In this document: positions 25,202 through 38,612 of the stretch, piece by piece
Layout of the letters: every line of letters starts with the position of its first letter
Numbering within the stretch: the stretch's first letter is position 1
DNA from: Ecdyonurus torrentis
Taxonomy: Eukaryota; Arthropoda; Insecta; Ephemeroptera; Heptageniidae
Direction of reading: 5' to 3'
Length of the DNA stretch: 64,000 nucleotides
Assembly: GCA_949318235.1 (NCBI GenBank)
Contig: OX439132.1
Coordinates: 22,046,912-22,110,911, forward strand
Position numbers and translations under genes: made by a program
The notes under the pieces: generated by a model
What the model was told of the DNA's origin: nothing
The model's database searches: none
The model's input: the letters and a program-made list of their open reading frames with translations, nothing else

Positions 25202-26085
25202 AGGTTTCACTCGCTTTTTTCTCATTTTTTTACGAAAAGAAATGAAAAGAGAGAAGAGTAATAAAAAATCTTCTCTCTGTCCCTCTCTCTCTCTCTCTCT
25301 CGCACTCAAACATTTTCTCATTCTCACGTTTCTTACGATGATAAAAAAAAACTAAGAAGTTTGAAAAAAAAAATGTGACTTCTGTTAAAACATGGAAAAA
25401 AATTTATGAAAATTTTTATAAATTGAGGTCAAATATTGAAAAATTTCTACATATGAGATATTATTCTTATATTATAGTAAATTTCAGGTCCGTAGTATAA
25501 TATAATGGAAATTTCTCATGAATGTTATATCTACATTTTTGTCTATTTTTGTCTATTGAACATCTGGCTTTTATATTAAAAGTATCAAATATCAAAGATT
25601 TTCTGGTACAACAAGTAAAAAAAAAAAGAAAGAAAAACAAACAAACTATAATTATAAGCATTTCAAGTTGACTTAATGTTCATTAAAATAATATGCAAAT
25701 AATATGTGTTATTACAACAAATATTAGGTAGAGTTAGAGTTTAATATTCCTACTTTATTTTTATAATAACTTTGGAGGAAAATAATTTTCTTCTTCAAAT
25801 TTAAAGAGAAAATATTGTATGAAAATGAAATCTCGTACTCTCCCAACTTAAGGTAACAAGATGCGAAGCAAACTTGACATTGAATCAAGGTAAACATAAT
25901 TTTACTCAGTTTTGTATCCACTCCACTTGACAAAAACCCTTTGTTTTATATGAAAAACGTCAAAAGAAACCAATTATAAAACGTTCATTTCTTTTTGATA
26001 TGAAAAGAAAAAAAATCATGCTACCATGTTCTTGAAAGCTATTCACCCTGAAAGTTTATTATTATTATTATTTTTTTTCATAAAC

Positions 26086-26086
<1 letters not shown>

Positions 26087-26128
<42 letters not shown>
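26087..26128. repeat. Poly-T tract, 42 T
   Basis: The longest homopolymer in the window, preceded by a short TTA repeat. Could be the reversed poly-A tail of a retroinsertion, but nothing recognisable lies on its far side. Confidence 0.9.
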
Positions 26129-26133
<5 letters not shown>

Positions 26134-27004
26134 TATAAAATTTTAAATAATCTAAATTTTTCCATAAAAGTCAGATATTTGAAAGTAAATCTCATTATTT
26201 TCTGTTTAAAAATAATCTTTATTAAACACTTTAGTTATTGATTTAAAAAGTTTATTTCAATTAAGTTTTGAGTTTAATTTCTTTTATCACATCTTGAATA
26301 AGTATAAATCAAGAAATTTATTTGAAAAAAATAATCCACTTTTAAAGAGAAAAGAAAAATCATGGATTTTTATTTTATTTTTGAGATTGCATTGATCTTC
26401 CTTAACGTCAAATCTAGAAGCTTTTTACTTTAAGATAGATCGAATATATAAAGATAATGATATCCCGTTGTGCATGATTCGACTTTGTCAATGTTCAAAA
26501 ATACCTACAATATATAAAACGCAATATAAATTTTGTTAGTCCTGAGAAACATCAAAAGTGAAGATTTGTACCTGAAATCTTTAACTTTAAGATATCAACG
26601 AAAGGAGTTAAGGTTTGTCATTACAATTAGGAAACTTGTATTTCTAAAATTGAAAAATTGAAACTGTACTTTTTATGAGTTAAATTGTATTTTTTTTAAC
26701 GGGACTGATTTATAATAAAATTGCAGGGAGAAAATTTTAAATTAACTCATACGGGCTGTGTTAAAAAAAAATCGTAACTCAGGCAATTCACATATGCATG
26801 AAAATAAATAATAATAATAACTAAATTTTGCATAGGGACCTGTTTTCCCCCTCTCTTATTTAAATATTCCTCTACGAAAAAAAATAGGATTTTTCTGCCT
26901 TGCCGACTTTTAAATCAAATCACACAGTATCTCAGTAGAAAAATGAGGACCGGAGACGATTTTATTGCTTTATATATCGTCTGTTTCAAAGTGATTTCTT
27001 TACC

Positions 27005-27333
27005 TTAAAGGTATAGACGAGAAGAAAACATAAAAAGTTACATCACAAAACACTTGATGGGACTTACATAAATAACATTAGTTTGTCTCAAAACCCAACT
27101 GTAGCAGTGATCATAAAATTGCAATTTATGCAACCTGCACAACAGTTTTCTATTAATTTTTGCCTGTTTATAAATAGTACTATTCACGCAATTTGCATAC
27201 TTTACAGTGTTTTAATGTTCTCTAGTGGTGCCACATTTACATTCTGGTATACAAATTGTCATCAGTTTTGTAGATCCCATTTTGTGTTTAATCATTAAAA
27301 AGAACATATTTTTCATGTTGTCTAAGGCTTTAA
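27005..27333 (+). mobile_element. Family A MITE, copy 3 (complete)
   Basis: Starts TTAAAGGTATAGACGAGA and ends GTCTAAGGCTTTAA, with TTAA at both edges. Core blocks CAGTGATCA, TATGCAACCTGCACAAC, GTGCCACATTTACATTCTGG and TTTTGTGTTTAATCATT are present. Moderately diverged. The small plus-strand frames over it are not genes. Confidence 0.9.
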
Positions 27334-27814
27334 AACCTAATCATTTTAAAGTCAAATTTGACGAACTGTTTCTATGCGTCTGTAGCGTTTGTGGGGTGAA
27401 TTATACAGTTTCGTAAATATAACGTAAAATATAAATATACGATGTTGTAATGAGGTGAGTTAAACTATGCTTCAATAAAATGAATATTAATATGCGCAAG
27501 AAATTATATTATTATTATGTAAAACTAATATAAGTTAAAATTTCTGTTACTAAATAGTATGTCTACCAAAGGCATTTCATGTTTTCCACACTTTAACATA
27601 TTGTGGTATATAACGGATAGCATGGTATACTTACCATATTGATGAACATGTAGAATTAATATCATGTATACTTGGTTCTCTGTTAATATTTGCATAATGC
27701 ATATTTGCACTTGATAAATATATTTGCATAATATATTTCAGTGCAAAATCTATTCCCTATATCATCACTATATCATCTATATTCTGTTTTGGCTAAAAGT
27801 GAAAATATATATTT

Positions 27815-28032
27815 TATATGGTAATTGTACTAGTTATCGGCAGTTGTATTTTTTTAAATAACTTTCACTAATTTTAGGGCTTTGAAATTTTAGCACAAAA
27901 GAGATTCTTAGGCAATCATTTTTGTGTAAAAATTTTAAAACTCTCAAATGGATGGAACGTATTATAAAAAAGCACCTAACACCTGCCGATAATTGCGGCA
28001 AGCATGCCGATAACTAGTACAATTACCATATA
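27815..28032. mobile_element. Element F MITE with perfect 28-bp inverted ends
   Basis: The ends at 27815-27842 and 28005-28032 are exact reverse complements over 28 bases (starting TATATGGTAATTGTACTAG). The interior is also weakly foldback: TTGAAATTTTAGCACAAAA faces TTTTTGTGTAAAAATTTTAA. Total length is about 218 bp, with no coding capacity. The ends differ from the TTAAAG type, so this is a separate group; a TA or TATA target is possible but ambiguous in this sequence. The identical termini suggest recent insertion. Confidence 0.87.
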
Positions 28033-28299
28033 TTTACCATATATATATTATTATTATTTTAATACAATTTTTGTTACAAATAATGAGATTAAATATTGTT
28101 TATAACCTCTTTGTTCTCGTTTGCTGAATAAAATTCGGAATAATTTGAATTTGTTTTTTTATTAAAAATTCTATTGAAAGATGCGGTTGATTAATTTAAA
28201 GAGCATAAAATATATATTTTATTTTTAATTAATTCAAAATTTAAATTTCAAATTCAGTCATTCAAAATATATAATATCTATCATTTAATCTGGCAAATC

Positions 28300-28380
28300 A
28301 TTTTGTAATGTCAGAGGACCACGCAAGTGGGCTTGCTCTGTACCATTTGTGGCAAACCATTATATTATAGTTATTTAAAG
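28300..28380 (+). mobile_element. LINE 3'-end fragment (LINE tail a)
   Basis: Contains GTCAGAGGACCACGCAAGTGG followed by a T-rich stretch and TGTGGCAAACCATTATA, matching on the sense strand the fragments at 31.9 kb (minus) and 58.1 kb (minus). It is a 5'-truncated, decayed 3' untranslated end of a non-LTR retrotransposon; the clade is not determined. Confidence 0.5.
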
Positions 28381-28384
28381 ACAA

Positions 28385-31085
28385 AATGTCTATTTTTACT
28401 TTAAATATCTTGAAATACGTATATGTTTTTTTATATCATTCAAAAAGTATTATTAAATTAATATTTTTCACAATAATTTCATACTTCTAGTTGTTTTTTC
28501 TCCTCCTCATAAGAAAACTCAAATCAAATTCAGTAAAATTAAGTGATTTTCATAAAGGTTTATTATAGTAACTACTCTACAGCTCGTTCTGTAAACTACA
28601 CACAAATATTGAGCCAGCTTCGAAAATGTTCCTTTGTTAAAAACAGCTGGATATGACGTCGTTACCTGTTTACTACGTTTATACATTATGGTCTATCATT
28701 GTTGTTTCTTCTTTTAGAACTTTGAACTTGATAAGAATGAAAGAAACTTTCCAAAAAAAGTTCCAGTCTCAATATGCGACTCACTTTTATTGGCTCAAAA
28801 ACAAGATCAACCAATGAACGTATCTTATTTTGTTGGTCAGCCAATCACTGTTATTGAGATTCACTTTACTTTACAGAACAAGCTTACAACATCATATAGA
28901 ACTAGTCACTTAAAGCTTTTAAATACATACGTGCAATGTATTTCTAATAGAGAATAATATAAGTAAAAAGTAAACTTGTTATTTTGTCTCGATGCAACAT
29001 ATAAGTATATTCAACAAAATGCACACAAGTTGAATGTTTCTTGTTTCTTCATGTATACATTTACTTTGATTATACACATGCTGAGAAACATTGAGCTTGA
29101 TAATGGTACTGAATACCAAGTAGATGTTAGCAAAATTATCTGCCTCACATAATTCATGAAATATCTACTCACATACTTGTATACAGTTCACCTGTATCTA
29201 TGTTAACTTATTTGCATTTGTACGTGTGCGCTACTGAGAAACGCCTTGTTTTGCAATCTTGTACTGATCAATAACTGCAATGTGTATAAAAAAACTATTT
29301 TTTCAAGAAAACAATGTATTTTTAAATAGAGCATACATTTACGGCATTTAAAATATATAAAGACAGTAATTTTGAATTATACATACCATGAAAATCATTT
29401 GGAGATTAAATACACAATTTTTTTTAAAGCCTCTAAGTGTATGTTATTGATTACTTACCGAATTGGTCAGTCATTTAGCAGGCTATGTTTTTATTTATCT
29501 GATTTTACATTAAAAGCAAGGTAGGCTAAAGGGACGGGACAACGTTAAAGGTTTTTAGAGGATGAAAGCTTTCCGGCAGATTACTCACGGGGTTAGCAAT
29601 ATACGAGTATTAAAAGAAAAAAAAATCAATGATTTGATTACTGGTTTGATTAATTTATTTTAGAATTTTTACTGAGAAAGAAAAAGTAGTAATAATAAAC
29701 ATAAAAAGTGCAGTGAATATTGGAAAAAATAAATTATATGTGTTTGCGGTAATGGACCTTTAAAGAAAAAATTCTGCAAATTTTTAAAGACAATTTTTTA
29801 CAACTCTATACAACTTTAATTTTTCACACCACTGCCCCAACCCCCTCTACCTGAACAGCCAATCAGAGTCAAGTTATAAATTCAAACTATCGTGACGTCA
29901 GATAAGTGATAACTAGACCTTCAAAATGTAAATAAATACAAAATCGATGTGTTCGAATGTCTAATTTTTGGATAATAAAGTATGTTAGTTATTATTCAAA
30001 ATATTATAAATGAAAACAAGTAGTTTTATTGTAACTTTAAGAGAATTCAATTTTTCCTAAAGTTTTCTGGATTAATTATATTATAAAGTCAATGTTATAT
30101 TTATTAAAAAAAATTATATCAAGTATATTATATTTATGGGATGGCAAATCAGAAATTCAACCATAAATTTTTTATATCACTTGGAGTACTTTGTAAAAGG
30201 TCCACAAAAATTAAAAATTGAAAAAAAAAAAAATTTACAGCAACTAAAAATTGATTTTTTTTAACGAGTATAGAAAAGGTGTAACAAATAACACGTTCCA
30301 GTATGGCATGAAAATGAGAAATTTAGCTTGTTATATGGTTAATGTCACTTAAATTACATAGGACGGAGAACACATTCGCAATTTTTTGCAGGATTTTTTT
30401 TTTTTTTTTGTCTGCCATCAATCACGTCAATCAATCACGTTTTAGTATAAAGATTGATGAACAGGTCAGCGTGGCGAAATGGTGAAATATGCGCACCGTT
30501 GTATTTGCACTGCACGGCTCTTCAGTTTAAATAGAAATATTTCCAATACATACTGACAGTAACTTTTTTTCGCATAACAAAAGTTGAGAATAGGGATATA
30601 AATTTAAAAAATCAAAATCTTGAATATATAATTATTTCCAGACGTGTCTGTAACGCGAAAGGATTTCAATTTATAGTAAAGCTTTAAATTAGGCAACGAA
30701 ACAAAATGTGTCAAAGTTTGAAAGGTGAAATAAAAACTTCACTATTATTTTATAATAAAGAAAACAAAGAAGGGAGGAATTAATGTAAAACTTTGTGGTT
30801 GTTCATGTCACTTAGATTTCACAATAATAATGAAAGTGTCGTCTCAGTCTATGAGTGTGATGTATAATCCTTAGAGAAACGTGCCGCAAGTGATATTCTC
30901 GAGCCGAAACTTGGTAAACATAAGGAACCAATTTATTTCTACTAGTAATTGGAAAATGTTTTTGGCCTCGGTTCAGTAAAAAGAGAGAGGACAAAAAAAA
31001 AAGGAAGGAGGTAAATTAAAATGTAGATTTAATTGAATACAAGATTACGCTGAAAAGTTTTAAACATTCTTTAAGAAACCCTATG

Positions 31086-31127
<42 letters not shown>

Positions 31128-31850
31128 CATAAAAGTTTTATTCAAGCTATACTTACGTTTTTGAAATTTAAATGAAGAATATTTAAAAGAAAAAAGTTTT
31201 ATACAGAGCTAAAAATAATTTAATAATAATGTTAGCCATTTTTTAGTAAATTTATACAAAAGAAATAAGCTATGTAAAATTAAAAAGAAAAGGTAGCTTT
31301 AAAAAAAAAAGTTAATGTGAATAATGTGTATTCAATGTTTACATTTCTACTTAAATTTTAGTTCTGTCATGTTAAAATAGCATTAACGTAATATTTAATT
31401 ATTAAACACTGCACGTTTACTAACAACCTGTCAAAATCAATTTAATTTACAGCTTTTCAGCTGTAACAATACATTTGAAAATTTACTTGCAACAAGTACA
31501 AAATAATGTTCACAGGTACATTGTTTACAATGAATGTATTTATATAGAACTACATAAATATATTATCGATCTTCTAGTGTCAAAATGAAGCTTCTACACT
31601 TTACAAATTTCAAAAATGAAAAAAAAATCTACACTTTAAAAATTTACACACCTGTTTTATATAGCAGAAGTTCTAGGTATCGCAACTTTGTTAATTGTAT
31701 TTTTTTTTTTTTTTTTTTTTTTTGAAATGTGTGAAGCTTTATTTTGAAGCGAGAAGATCAAATATAATAAGTTTGTTTCCAAAATTAACTATTTTAATTA
31801 TAACTGAAAAAGTTAGAGACTTATACAATGTAATCATAATAATATTTTGA
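28385..31850. other. Non-coding, with CCAAT-rich patches
   Basis: Contains several CCAAT/ATTGG motifs at about 28789-28850 and a CCAATCAG next to TGACGTCA at about 29866-29900. These could be promoter-like or remnants of MITEs; no transcript or exon is visible beside them. A TA tract lies at 31.09 kb. A tRNA-like patch at about 30465-30560 is discussed among the rejected items. Confidence 0.5.
31090..31134. repeat. (TA)n microsatellite
   Basis: Clean TA tract of about 45 bp. Confidence 0.95.
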
Positions 31851-31859
31851 ATAGGTAAT

Positions 31860-31970
31860 AATAATAATAAATGGTTTGTATTAGAGGCCAGAATAGGGAA
31901 AACCCACTTACATGGTCCTCTGACTTTCTTTAAACAATATCATTAGTCAGAGTATTTCTTCATTATATTT
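31860..31970 (-). mobile_element. LINE 3'-end fragment (LINE tail b)
   Basis: On the minus strand the order is AAATACTCTGACTAATGATA, TTGTTTAAAG, GTCAGAGGACCATGTAAGTG, a TTTTCCCT stretch, GGCCTCTAATACAAACC and then an ATT trinucleotide tail. The same order of blocks is at 58.1 kb and in part at 28.3 and 48.9 kb. The simple-repeat tail and shared 3' end with variable 5' truncation are typical of CR1/L2-like LINEs, though I cannot fix the clade by eye. Confidence 0.6.
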
Positions 31971-34109
31971 AATATACATAATTAATAAAGAAGAATCATA
32001 GAAATATATATTTGTAAATTAATTTATAAGACACAATACAATATTATATTTGAGAGAAAAAATAGTCATTTATACATTATTTTATTAATAATACATTTTT
32101 ATATTACATTTAACATATTTATATAGCATTTTTATAATATTTAAATCACTAATAACAATACTTAACTTCTACATTCTTTTACTATCTATGTTTTCTCCCT
32201 ACTTCTTCTTCTTCTTCTTTTTTATTTTTATTTTTTAGAAACTTATTGAAATACTCTTCATTAAAATTATGGTAATATTTGAATCACTTATGCAGCTACA
32301 TCATTTCAATTACAATTTTTTGTTGACATAATGTATATAATATTTCTGTCACAACATAATCTTTAATGAAGTAAAATAATACAACAAAGTGAATGTCTAA
32401 AAAAAATCTCCAATTTTAATTAAATTAAATTTCATATAAATGTCTAATAAGTAAATATATAGGAGTAGATATATATATTTTTTAATATTTTAAACCAAAA
32501 TATAAAATACATTTTAATTTTCGGCAAATGATAATAAACTTTATAATAAAGTCTTATCTCTGGAAAATATTGTTTTCAAAATTAAACATTGCTAGGAAAA
32601 CAAGGCAAAGTTTATTATTATTTCTTGTTTAAACGTAAAAGTAACGAGGTGCAAGTCTACCTTTAAAATTTAAATTAAAAACAATTTATAATTGTGAAAA
32701 TATCTTTGCCAATATTTGTTACAAAACTTTTAATCTTTCTCACGTGGAAATTTGTTTTCAAATTATAAAAGTTTAAATTTTACATTTTACACCTAAAATT
32801 AATTTTCTTAAAGTATATTTTATAAAAGTATGATATTTTGCTCTTTGTTTTCAAATAATACTTCCCAAAAAATATTGTTGAAATTTGTATCGACTTTCCT
32901 GTATGTTTCTGCTTCAAATAGAAATACAATCACTTTTTTTTTTACAAATTGAAGTCTAGATTATCTTTACAGAATTTTGTTATACAGTTATAGTATCCAC
33001 ATAATTTTATTTAAGTTTCTTATCGTTTTGAAAATAAGGAAAATGTGTCAGAGAACCATATGAGATGGTATAAGTAGGTCTCTAATCTCTTAGTAGGTGT
33101 ATAACCTCTAAAAAAAATCCAATTAAATTTATAGTGGAAATAAAATTTTAAAAAATCAGATATGAGTTTATTACTTTTTTTTTCTATTCAGAATATTGCT
33201 GTAGGTAATATCACAAATAAATTTAAGTTTTTGAAATATTAATTAAGTCCTAATGAAAAAAATTAATTAAGGTAAAAGATTTGAATCTATATAATATTGA
33301 ATTTTAGCTTATTTTGGTGTATTTCCTAAAAATATAAACATTTTTTTTTAAAACTCAATATTTGCCTGATCAGTTGAATACAAAAAGTACTTGATTTTTG
33401 ATGCTGTTGACTATACTCTTAAGTTAATCACTTAACTAGATTACATTTCTTATTTGTACACATCAAAGAAGGCATGTACACATATTATCAAATCTTTACT
33501 TTCTAAAAGAAGTCTTACATTTTTTATTTTAAGATGACTAGAAAAAAACTTTAACCATAATCTCTTTCATCTTTGGTTTTTATTTATATTAAAGTTATCT
33601 CATGTAGCTGTTCTAAGTAAAATTTATCAAAATTAATTTTGTTTTATACAAGACTGTATCAAAGTAAACAAAAAATGTAACTAAATGGTTGAAATTTTAT
33701 ATCTTCAAGAAAATTTTGTCATTTTCTTTCAATTTTCATTTATATATAAACTGTTATTTATCTCTCCCTTTTATTCTAACATTCAATTTTATGATTACTT
33801 TTTTGCTATCATGTTTTTCTTTTCTGTTCTTTTGAATTGGAAAATTTCTTAACATTTTTTTTTCTTTAATATTATTGCCATTAACGCTGTGGCTTTATGT
33901 ATAATATCATGAATAAGGAAAGTAAAACACTCGAGTACATAATTTTTAATTTAAAATATTCGTATTTTAATTACAAAAATATTAATTTTCATGTGAATAT
34001 AAATTTAAAGCACCTGAAAGGATCATTGAGTAAAAATATTTTCTAATCATGACGTCAATTGGTTATGGACAAGGATGTTAATTTGCTTCATCTATCATCT
34101 TGTCAACCC

Positions 34110-34319
<210 letters not shown>

Positions 34320-35972
34320 TCTACAGTCAACATGAATTTCAATATTGACATTTACATTACTCTACCTCACTATCTATATTATCAGATAATTGTTTGAATT
34401 GTAATGAGGAAAAGGAAACTTTGAAATTTACACCCATTATCGATCTTTTCAAGTAACGCTTGATTTGCGTTTTCATTGAAATTATTGTTGTTAAACTTCC
34501 ATAGAAAGTTTAACTTTATTCTCTTACCACTTAACTAAACTTTATTTATTATAATAATCTTTAGGGATTAACTCTAAAATATATTTAAATCGTTTTTAAT
34601 GTCCTTTTTTTTTATACATTATTCTAATTTACAAAAAGCTGGCTTTGTTAAACATATAATTGTAGTGTAAGTTAAACATAAACTTATAACCCACATAATT
34701 TAAACAAAAATAGAAATACTTTTTTTACGTTACCAAGTGTAAAAAAACAAAAAACAAAATCTTGTATTTTAGGTTTCCATTCCGAATTGACGGGTAAATG
34801 AATTTAGTAGCAAAAAAAGATAAATGACGATAATTATAGTCTCTCTCTCTCTCTCCTTCATTTTCTCCCACTCGCTTTATACTTTGTGAAGTCCTTACAC
34901 AAAATATTCAACTTGAATATAATTTTTTAATATTAAAGCTAATTAAAGATAACCTTATGCAAACATTTTTTTGTATAATAATGTGAAACAACGAACGTAT
35001 CAAATAAAATTAAGTCTGAAAATTGTTTCATAATCTTAGCTTGACGTGAACTAATAACGTGGTGACAAAGAGCGCACTCGCGTGAACTAAGTTTTAATTA
35101 GGGAGCGTAGTGTGGCAAAATTTATTATTATACAACGCCCGCAGCAGAATATCTTCTCAGCCGAAAATTTCATTGCGTAATTAATTATTAATTTTTTTTT
35201 ACAATATACGCTACCTTATTATTTTTGGATATATGCCATAAGGTTTAAATAGACGATTTGCCAAAGTGCATTCAAGTGAAATTTAAATTAATTCGCCTTT
35301 GAATAATATATTGTAGTTTTAAAGGATATGAGTCACTATTATTTAACAATTTAATTCAGTTTTATGCACTAAAAAAATAATCTAAATGCCTGCCATTTCC
35401 TAGAGGTTTTCATATGTTTTTTTTAATTATTATTATCATTATTATTTGCTTTATTATTTATTATTCTTTTATTTAATAAAAGACAATAAATATGTATTTA
35501 CAATAATTTTAATTATTCAAACTCAAAACAGCTTGGTTTGTATTCTTTTTTCTTTATAATCACTTATATTTGAATAACAAAGGTATATTTTATATGAAAA
35601 GGAAAACATTTGATTATTTATACGAAATACGTATATAGTCTTAATAAAATTTAAATAATTTGTAAGCTAATGACTTTGAACAAAAATATTTTCTTTCTAA
35701 AAGAGAATTTAGTGAAAACAAAAGAAAAGTGGGTATTCAAATTAATATTTTATATGATTTCAGGTAAAAAATTAATTCAGGCGTTCTATTTTTGTTTTGT
35801 ATATATTCATATAAAATATATGAAGTTTGAAAGGGTCTTAAAGTTTAGTTGTTTTTTATTTTAACATTTTTTTTCCTTCTTCTGTATAAATTTGATCTAC
35901 TACGACATATTTTACAAAGTTTGTTTTTCAATATTTCTTTCTATTATATATATAAAAGGAAATATTGAAGCG

Positions 35973-35988
35973 ATATATATATATATAT

Positions 35989-36055
<67 letters not shown>
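35973..36055. repeat. (TA)n microsatellite
   Basis: TA tract of about 80 bp with one TTATTA interruption near its start. Confidence 0.95.
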
Positions 36056-36060
<5 letters not shown>

Positions 36061-36495
36061 AATAATGTACACCGGAAAAATATATTTTGATCTCCTTGTG
36101 TTGTTTACTTAATATAATATTCTATCATCGAAAGATACTATATTGATGCATGATCACATTTGTATTGTCATATATAAAAGCGTTGTTATTGCACTCAAGT
36201 AAAATGCTTTAAAAATGACGATGCATTAATAGTAATAATAAAAATGAGGGAAAAAAGAAACTTTTATATGATTTAAACATCGTATTGAATTTTGTTTTAA
36301 AAACTCTTCTTTCCTTTTTTTTTTTTTTTTTTTTTATTATTTTTTTTAGATTGAATACTCAGATAATGTATGGCATTATTTTCTTATTATATTCATTAGA
36401 GTTAAGTCAGATAATGTTGTAAACAAATATGCTTCATTTACACGTAAGCTAAGGCAATATTACAAAAATTACTGTGATTCTACTTTTTTTTACAT

Positions 36496-36835
36496 TTAAA
36501 GTGACTCTCCAGACCAGACAACATGCCCTTTTATTCCACTAAACACTTAATGGGATTCCCAAAAATACAATTATTTGTCAAGAACCCAATCGTGATGCCT
36601 TAAACGTATAAGAAACTTGTCAACTTATATGCAACCCGCAACACTTTTCTTTTTATATTGAACATCACTTTTCGTGACATCAGCAATAGTGTGTTTTTGC
36701 CTACCGTACAATTTTTAGAGCTCTTTTGCAGAGTTAAATTTAGGTAATAATGAAATTCGATAATGTTACTGAGTGTCCCATTTTGCATTAATTGAAATAA
36801 AAGTACATGTTGTTAGGTGTGGAGAGTAACTTTAA
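36496..36835 (+). mobile_element. Family A MITE, copy 4 (old, strongly diverged)
   Basis: Recognisable by its left end TTAAAGTGACTCTCCAGACC, blocks ACACTTAATGGGATT, TATGCAACCCGCAAC, GTGTCCCATTTTGCATTAAT, ACATGTTGTTAGGTGTGG and right end ACTTTAA. Many substitutions throughout make it the most decayed full-length copy, so the family has been active over a long time. The minus-strand open frame inside is not a gene. Confidence 0.8.
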
Positions 36836-37930
36836 AGTTACTATGAGTATATTTCAAAAGTTTATTCAAGTGCTTCAAACCAGTAGTTGTAGATTATAGT
36901 AAATGAAAAAGAAAAGAAAAAGTTTTATACGAACGTTAATTTTGAAACCATCAAGTTATCCATTGACTAAATTTGAAACAATGAGTAGGTTTTTTTTCTA
37001 CCCTAAAGTAAGAGATGAGAAAAGAAGTTTATTGGCTCTAGGTTGGTAAGCTAATAAAAAGAAGTATATCAAAATGTCATCATTGGGCATCCAAATAAAC
37101 TACGAACCTAGTTTAAAATAACCTATTTGTTGTATTTTGTGTGTGTTGTATTAGTAGAAAATTTTAAACTCCAAAGTATTCTCAACTTAGGATGAGGTAT
37201 ATATACAATACGTGAGGAGAATATATGGTTTACCAAGCGTTTAGTAACTCCTGAAGTTCAATTTTTATTATTGCATTATTTTTAACAGATTTTATACTTA
37301 TTTATCGTCAAAATGTGGACTAAAAAAAAGCTTTTATTCGACCTTTAATAAATAAATTATGACTATACCTTTCTTTCGTCAAATAAATATTAAATTTTAT
37401 TCTTGAAAGTTAGCGTTGGTTTACAACTTCAGTGGGAAATTTTTTATTGCATCTTAAAATTTTATAAGTCCCAAAAATAAAATATTTACTTAAAAAAAAA
37501 AATCAATTTTTCGGTAAGTTCTTCTATTTGTATTTGCAAAAATGTTTTTTTATTAAATATTTAACCTAAAAAAATAATAATAAAAACGTTGATTTTGCAA
37601 TGTGAAACTATATATTTTATTAAAATCTTAATATAGGGAACTTATAACATTATTATTATTAAATATCATTTTTAATATCAATCAATGAATGTTACCGGTG
37701 AAGAAACGTGCGGTAAAACGGTTGCAGACCTCTAAATGTCCTATTCTTAAACATTGCTGGACCGTCTTGAAAATATTCTTGAGAGAACTAGTGCAGATAA
37801 AACATTTTAAATTATACATACTAGTATACGTTTACATGTGTTAATTCAATTAAAAAAGAATAAAAAAAATTAACTAGCATTACAAAAGTCTTACTGTAGT
37901 AAAATACAGTGTTTGAAAAAATAATAAAAA

Positions 37931-37942
37931 GGGGGGGGGGGG
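37931..37942. repeat. Homopolymeric run of 12 G
   Basis: An uninterrupted G12 in a genome of about a quarter GC. It is a slippage-prone tract and could form a G-quadruplex only between molecules. No gene beside it. Confidence 0.95.
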
Positions 37943-38482
37943 AGAAATTGACTACTCTGGTTATTTAAATAAGTTACGGAAATAAAAAACTTGCAAAACA
38001 TACGTAGACTAAATTTCAACACTAAAATTGCAAGTTGCTCATTTCATTTCAGTACATATTTTTGAAAATGATGAACAGGGTTTATAAGCAAGTGTGATGT
38101 CGCTGCACATGTTAGATGCGAAAAAAAAACGTGTATTAGAATAAAATACACAGAATTTCACGAATAAAAAACATCGCATGTCTTAAAAAAAAATAGAGTA
38201 AAATTGTGTGGAGTCTTCATAAGTGTGGCATCAGTTGAGAAATACGTGTTGAGAAAAGTATTGGATTTCCTGAAGGCACACACACACACGACACGTGACA
38301 CAAACATTTGACTCACAAAGAGATGAGCAACACGCGGTGCAGCTTTTTCATCCACAACACACAGCGTGCTAAAATTCTCACACGACTTCATAAAATTATA
38401 CTGCATCAAAATAGCATTGTAAGCGAATCCAAAATGTAGAATATATTCACATGAAATTTTCTACATGATATGGAAATAGTGT

Positions 38483-38612
<130 letters not shown>

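Larger units (their letters stand above)
23642..27004. other. Non-coding AT-rich DNA, no gene seen
   Basis: Holds CT tracts at 25.15 and 25.26 kb, a short TA-CA repeat at about 24276-24310, and a 42-base T run at 26.09 kb. A slightly GC-richer stretch at about 25045-25150 before the CT tract has open frames but no usable donor or acceptor. Confidence 0.55.

Noticed and set aside
29526..29770. Possible TTAAAG-type MITE (CTAAAGGGACGGGACAAC ... GGACCTTTAAAG)
   Set aside because: The two ends match only over about six bases and the interior does not fold back.
30465..30560. tRNA-like stretch: GTCAGCGTGGCGAAATGG with a distant CTGAC that could pair
   Set aside because: No proper anticodon arm or B-box (GGTTCRA) and wrong length; at most a very decayed tRNA relic.
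30812..30994. Minus-strand frame of 60 codons, His/Arg-rich
   Set aside because: No ATG context, donor or acceptor, and no domain.
36600..36788. Open frames at 36.6, 27.1-27.4, 49.5 and 56.4 kb
   Set aside because: They lie inside family A MITE copies and are not conserved between copies.
38158..38409. Minus-strand frame of 83 codons with some GC-rich codons (VDEKAAPRVAHLF)
   Set aside because: No splice signals; part of the frame comes from a CA repeat. Probably chance.
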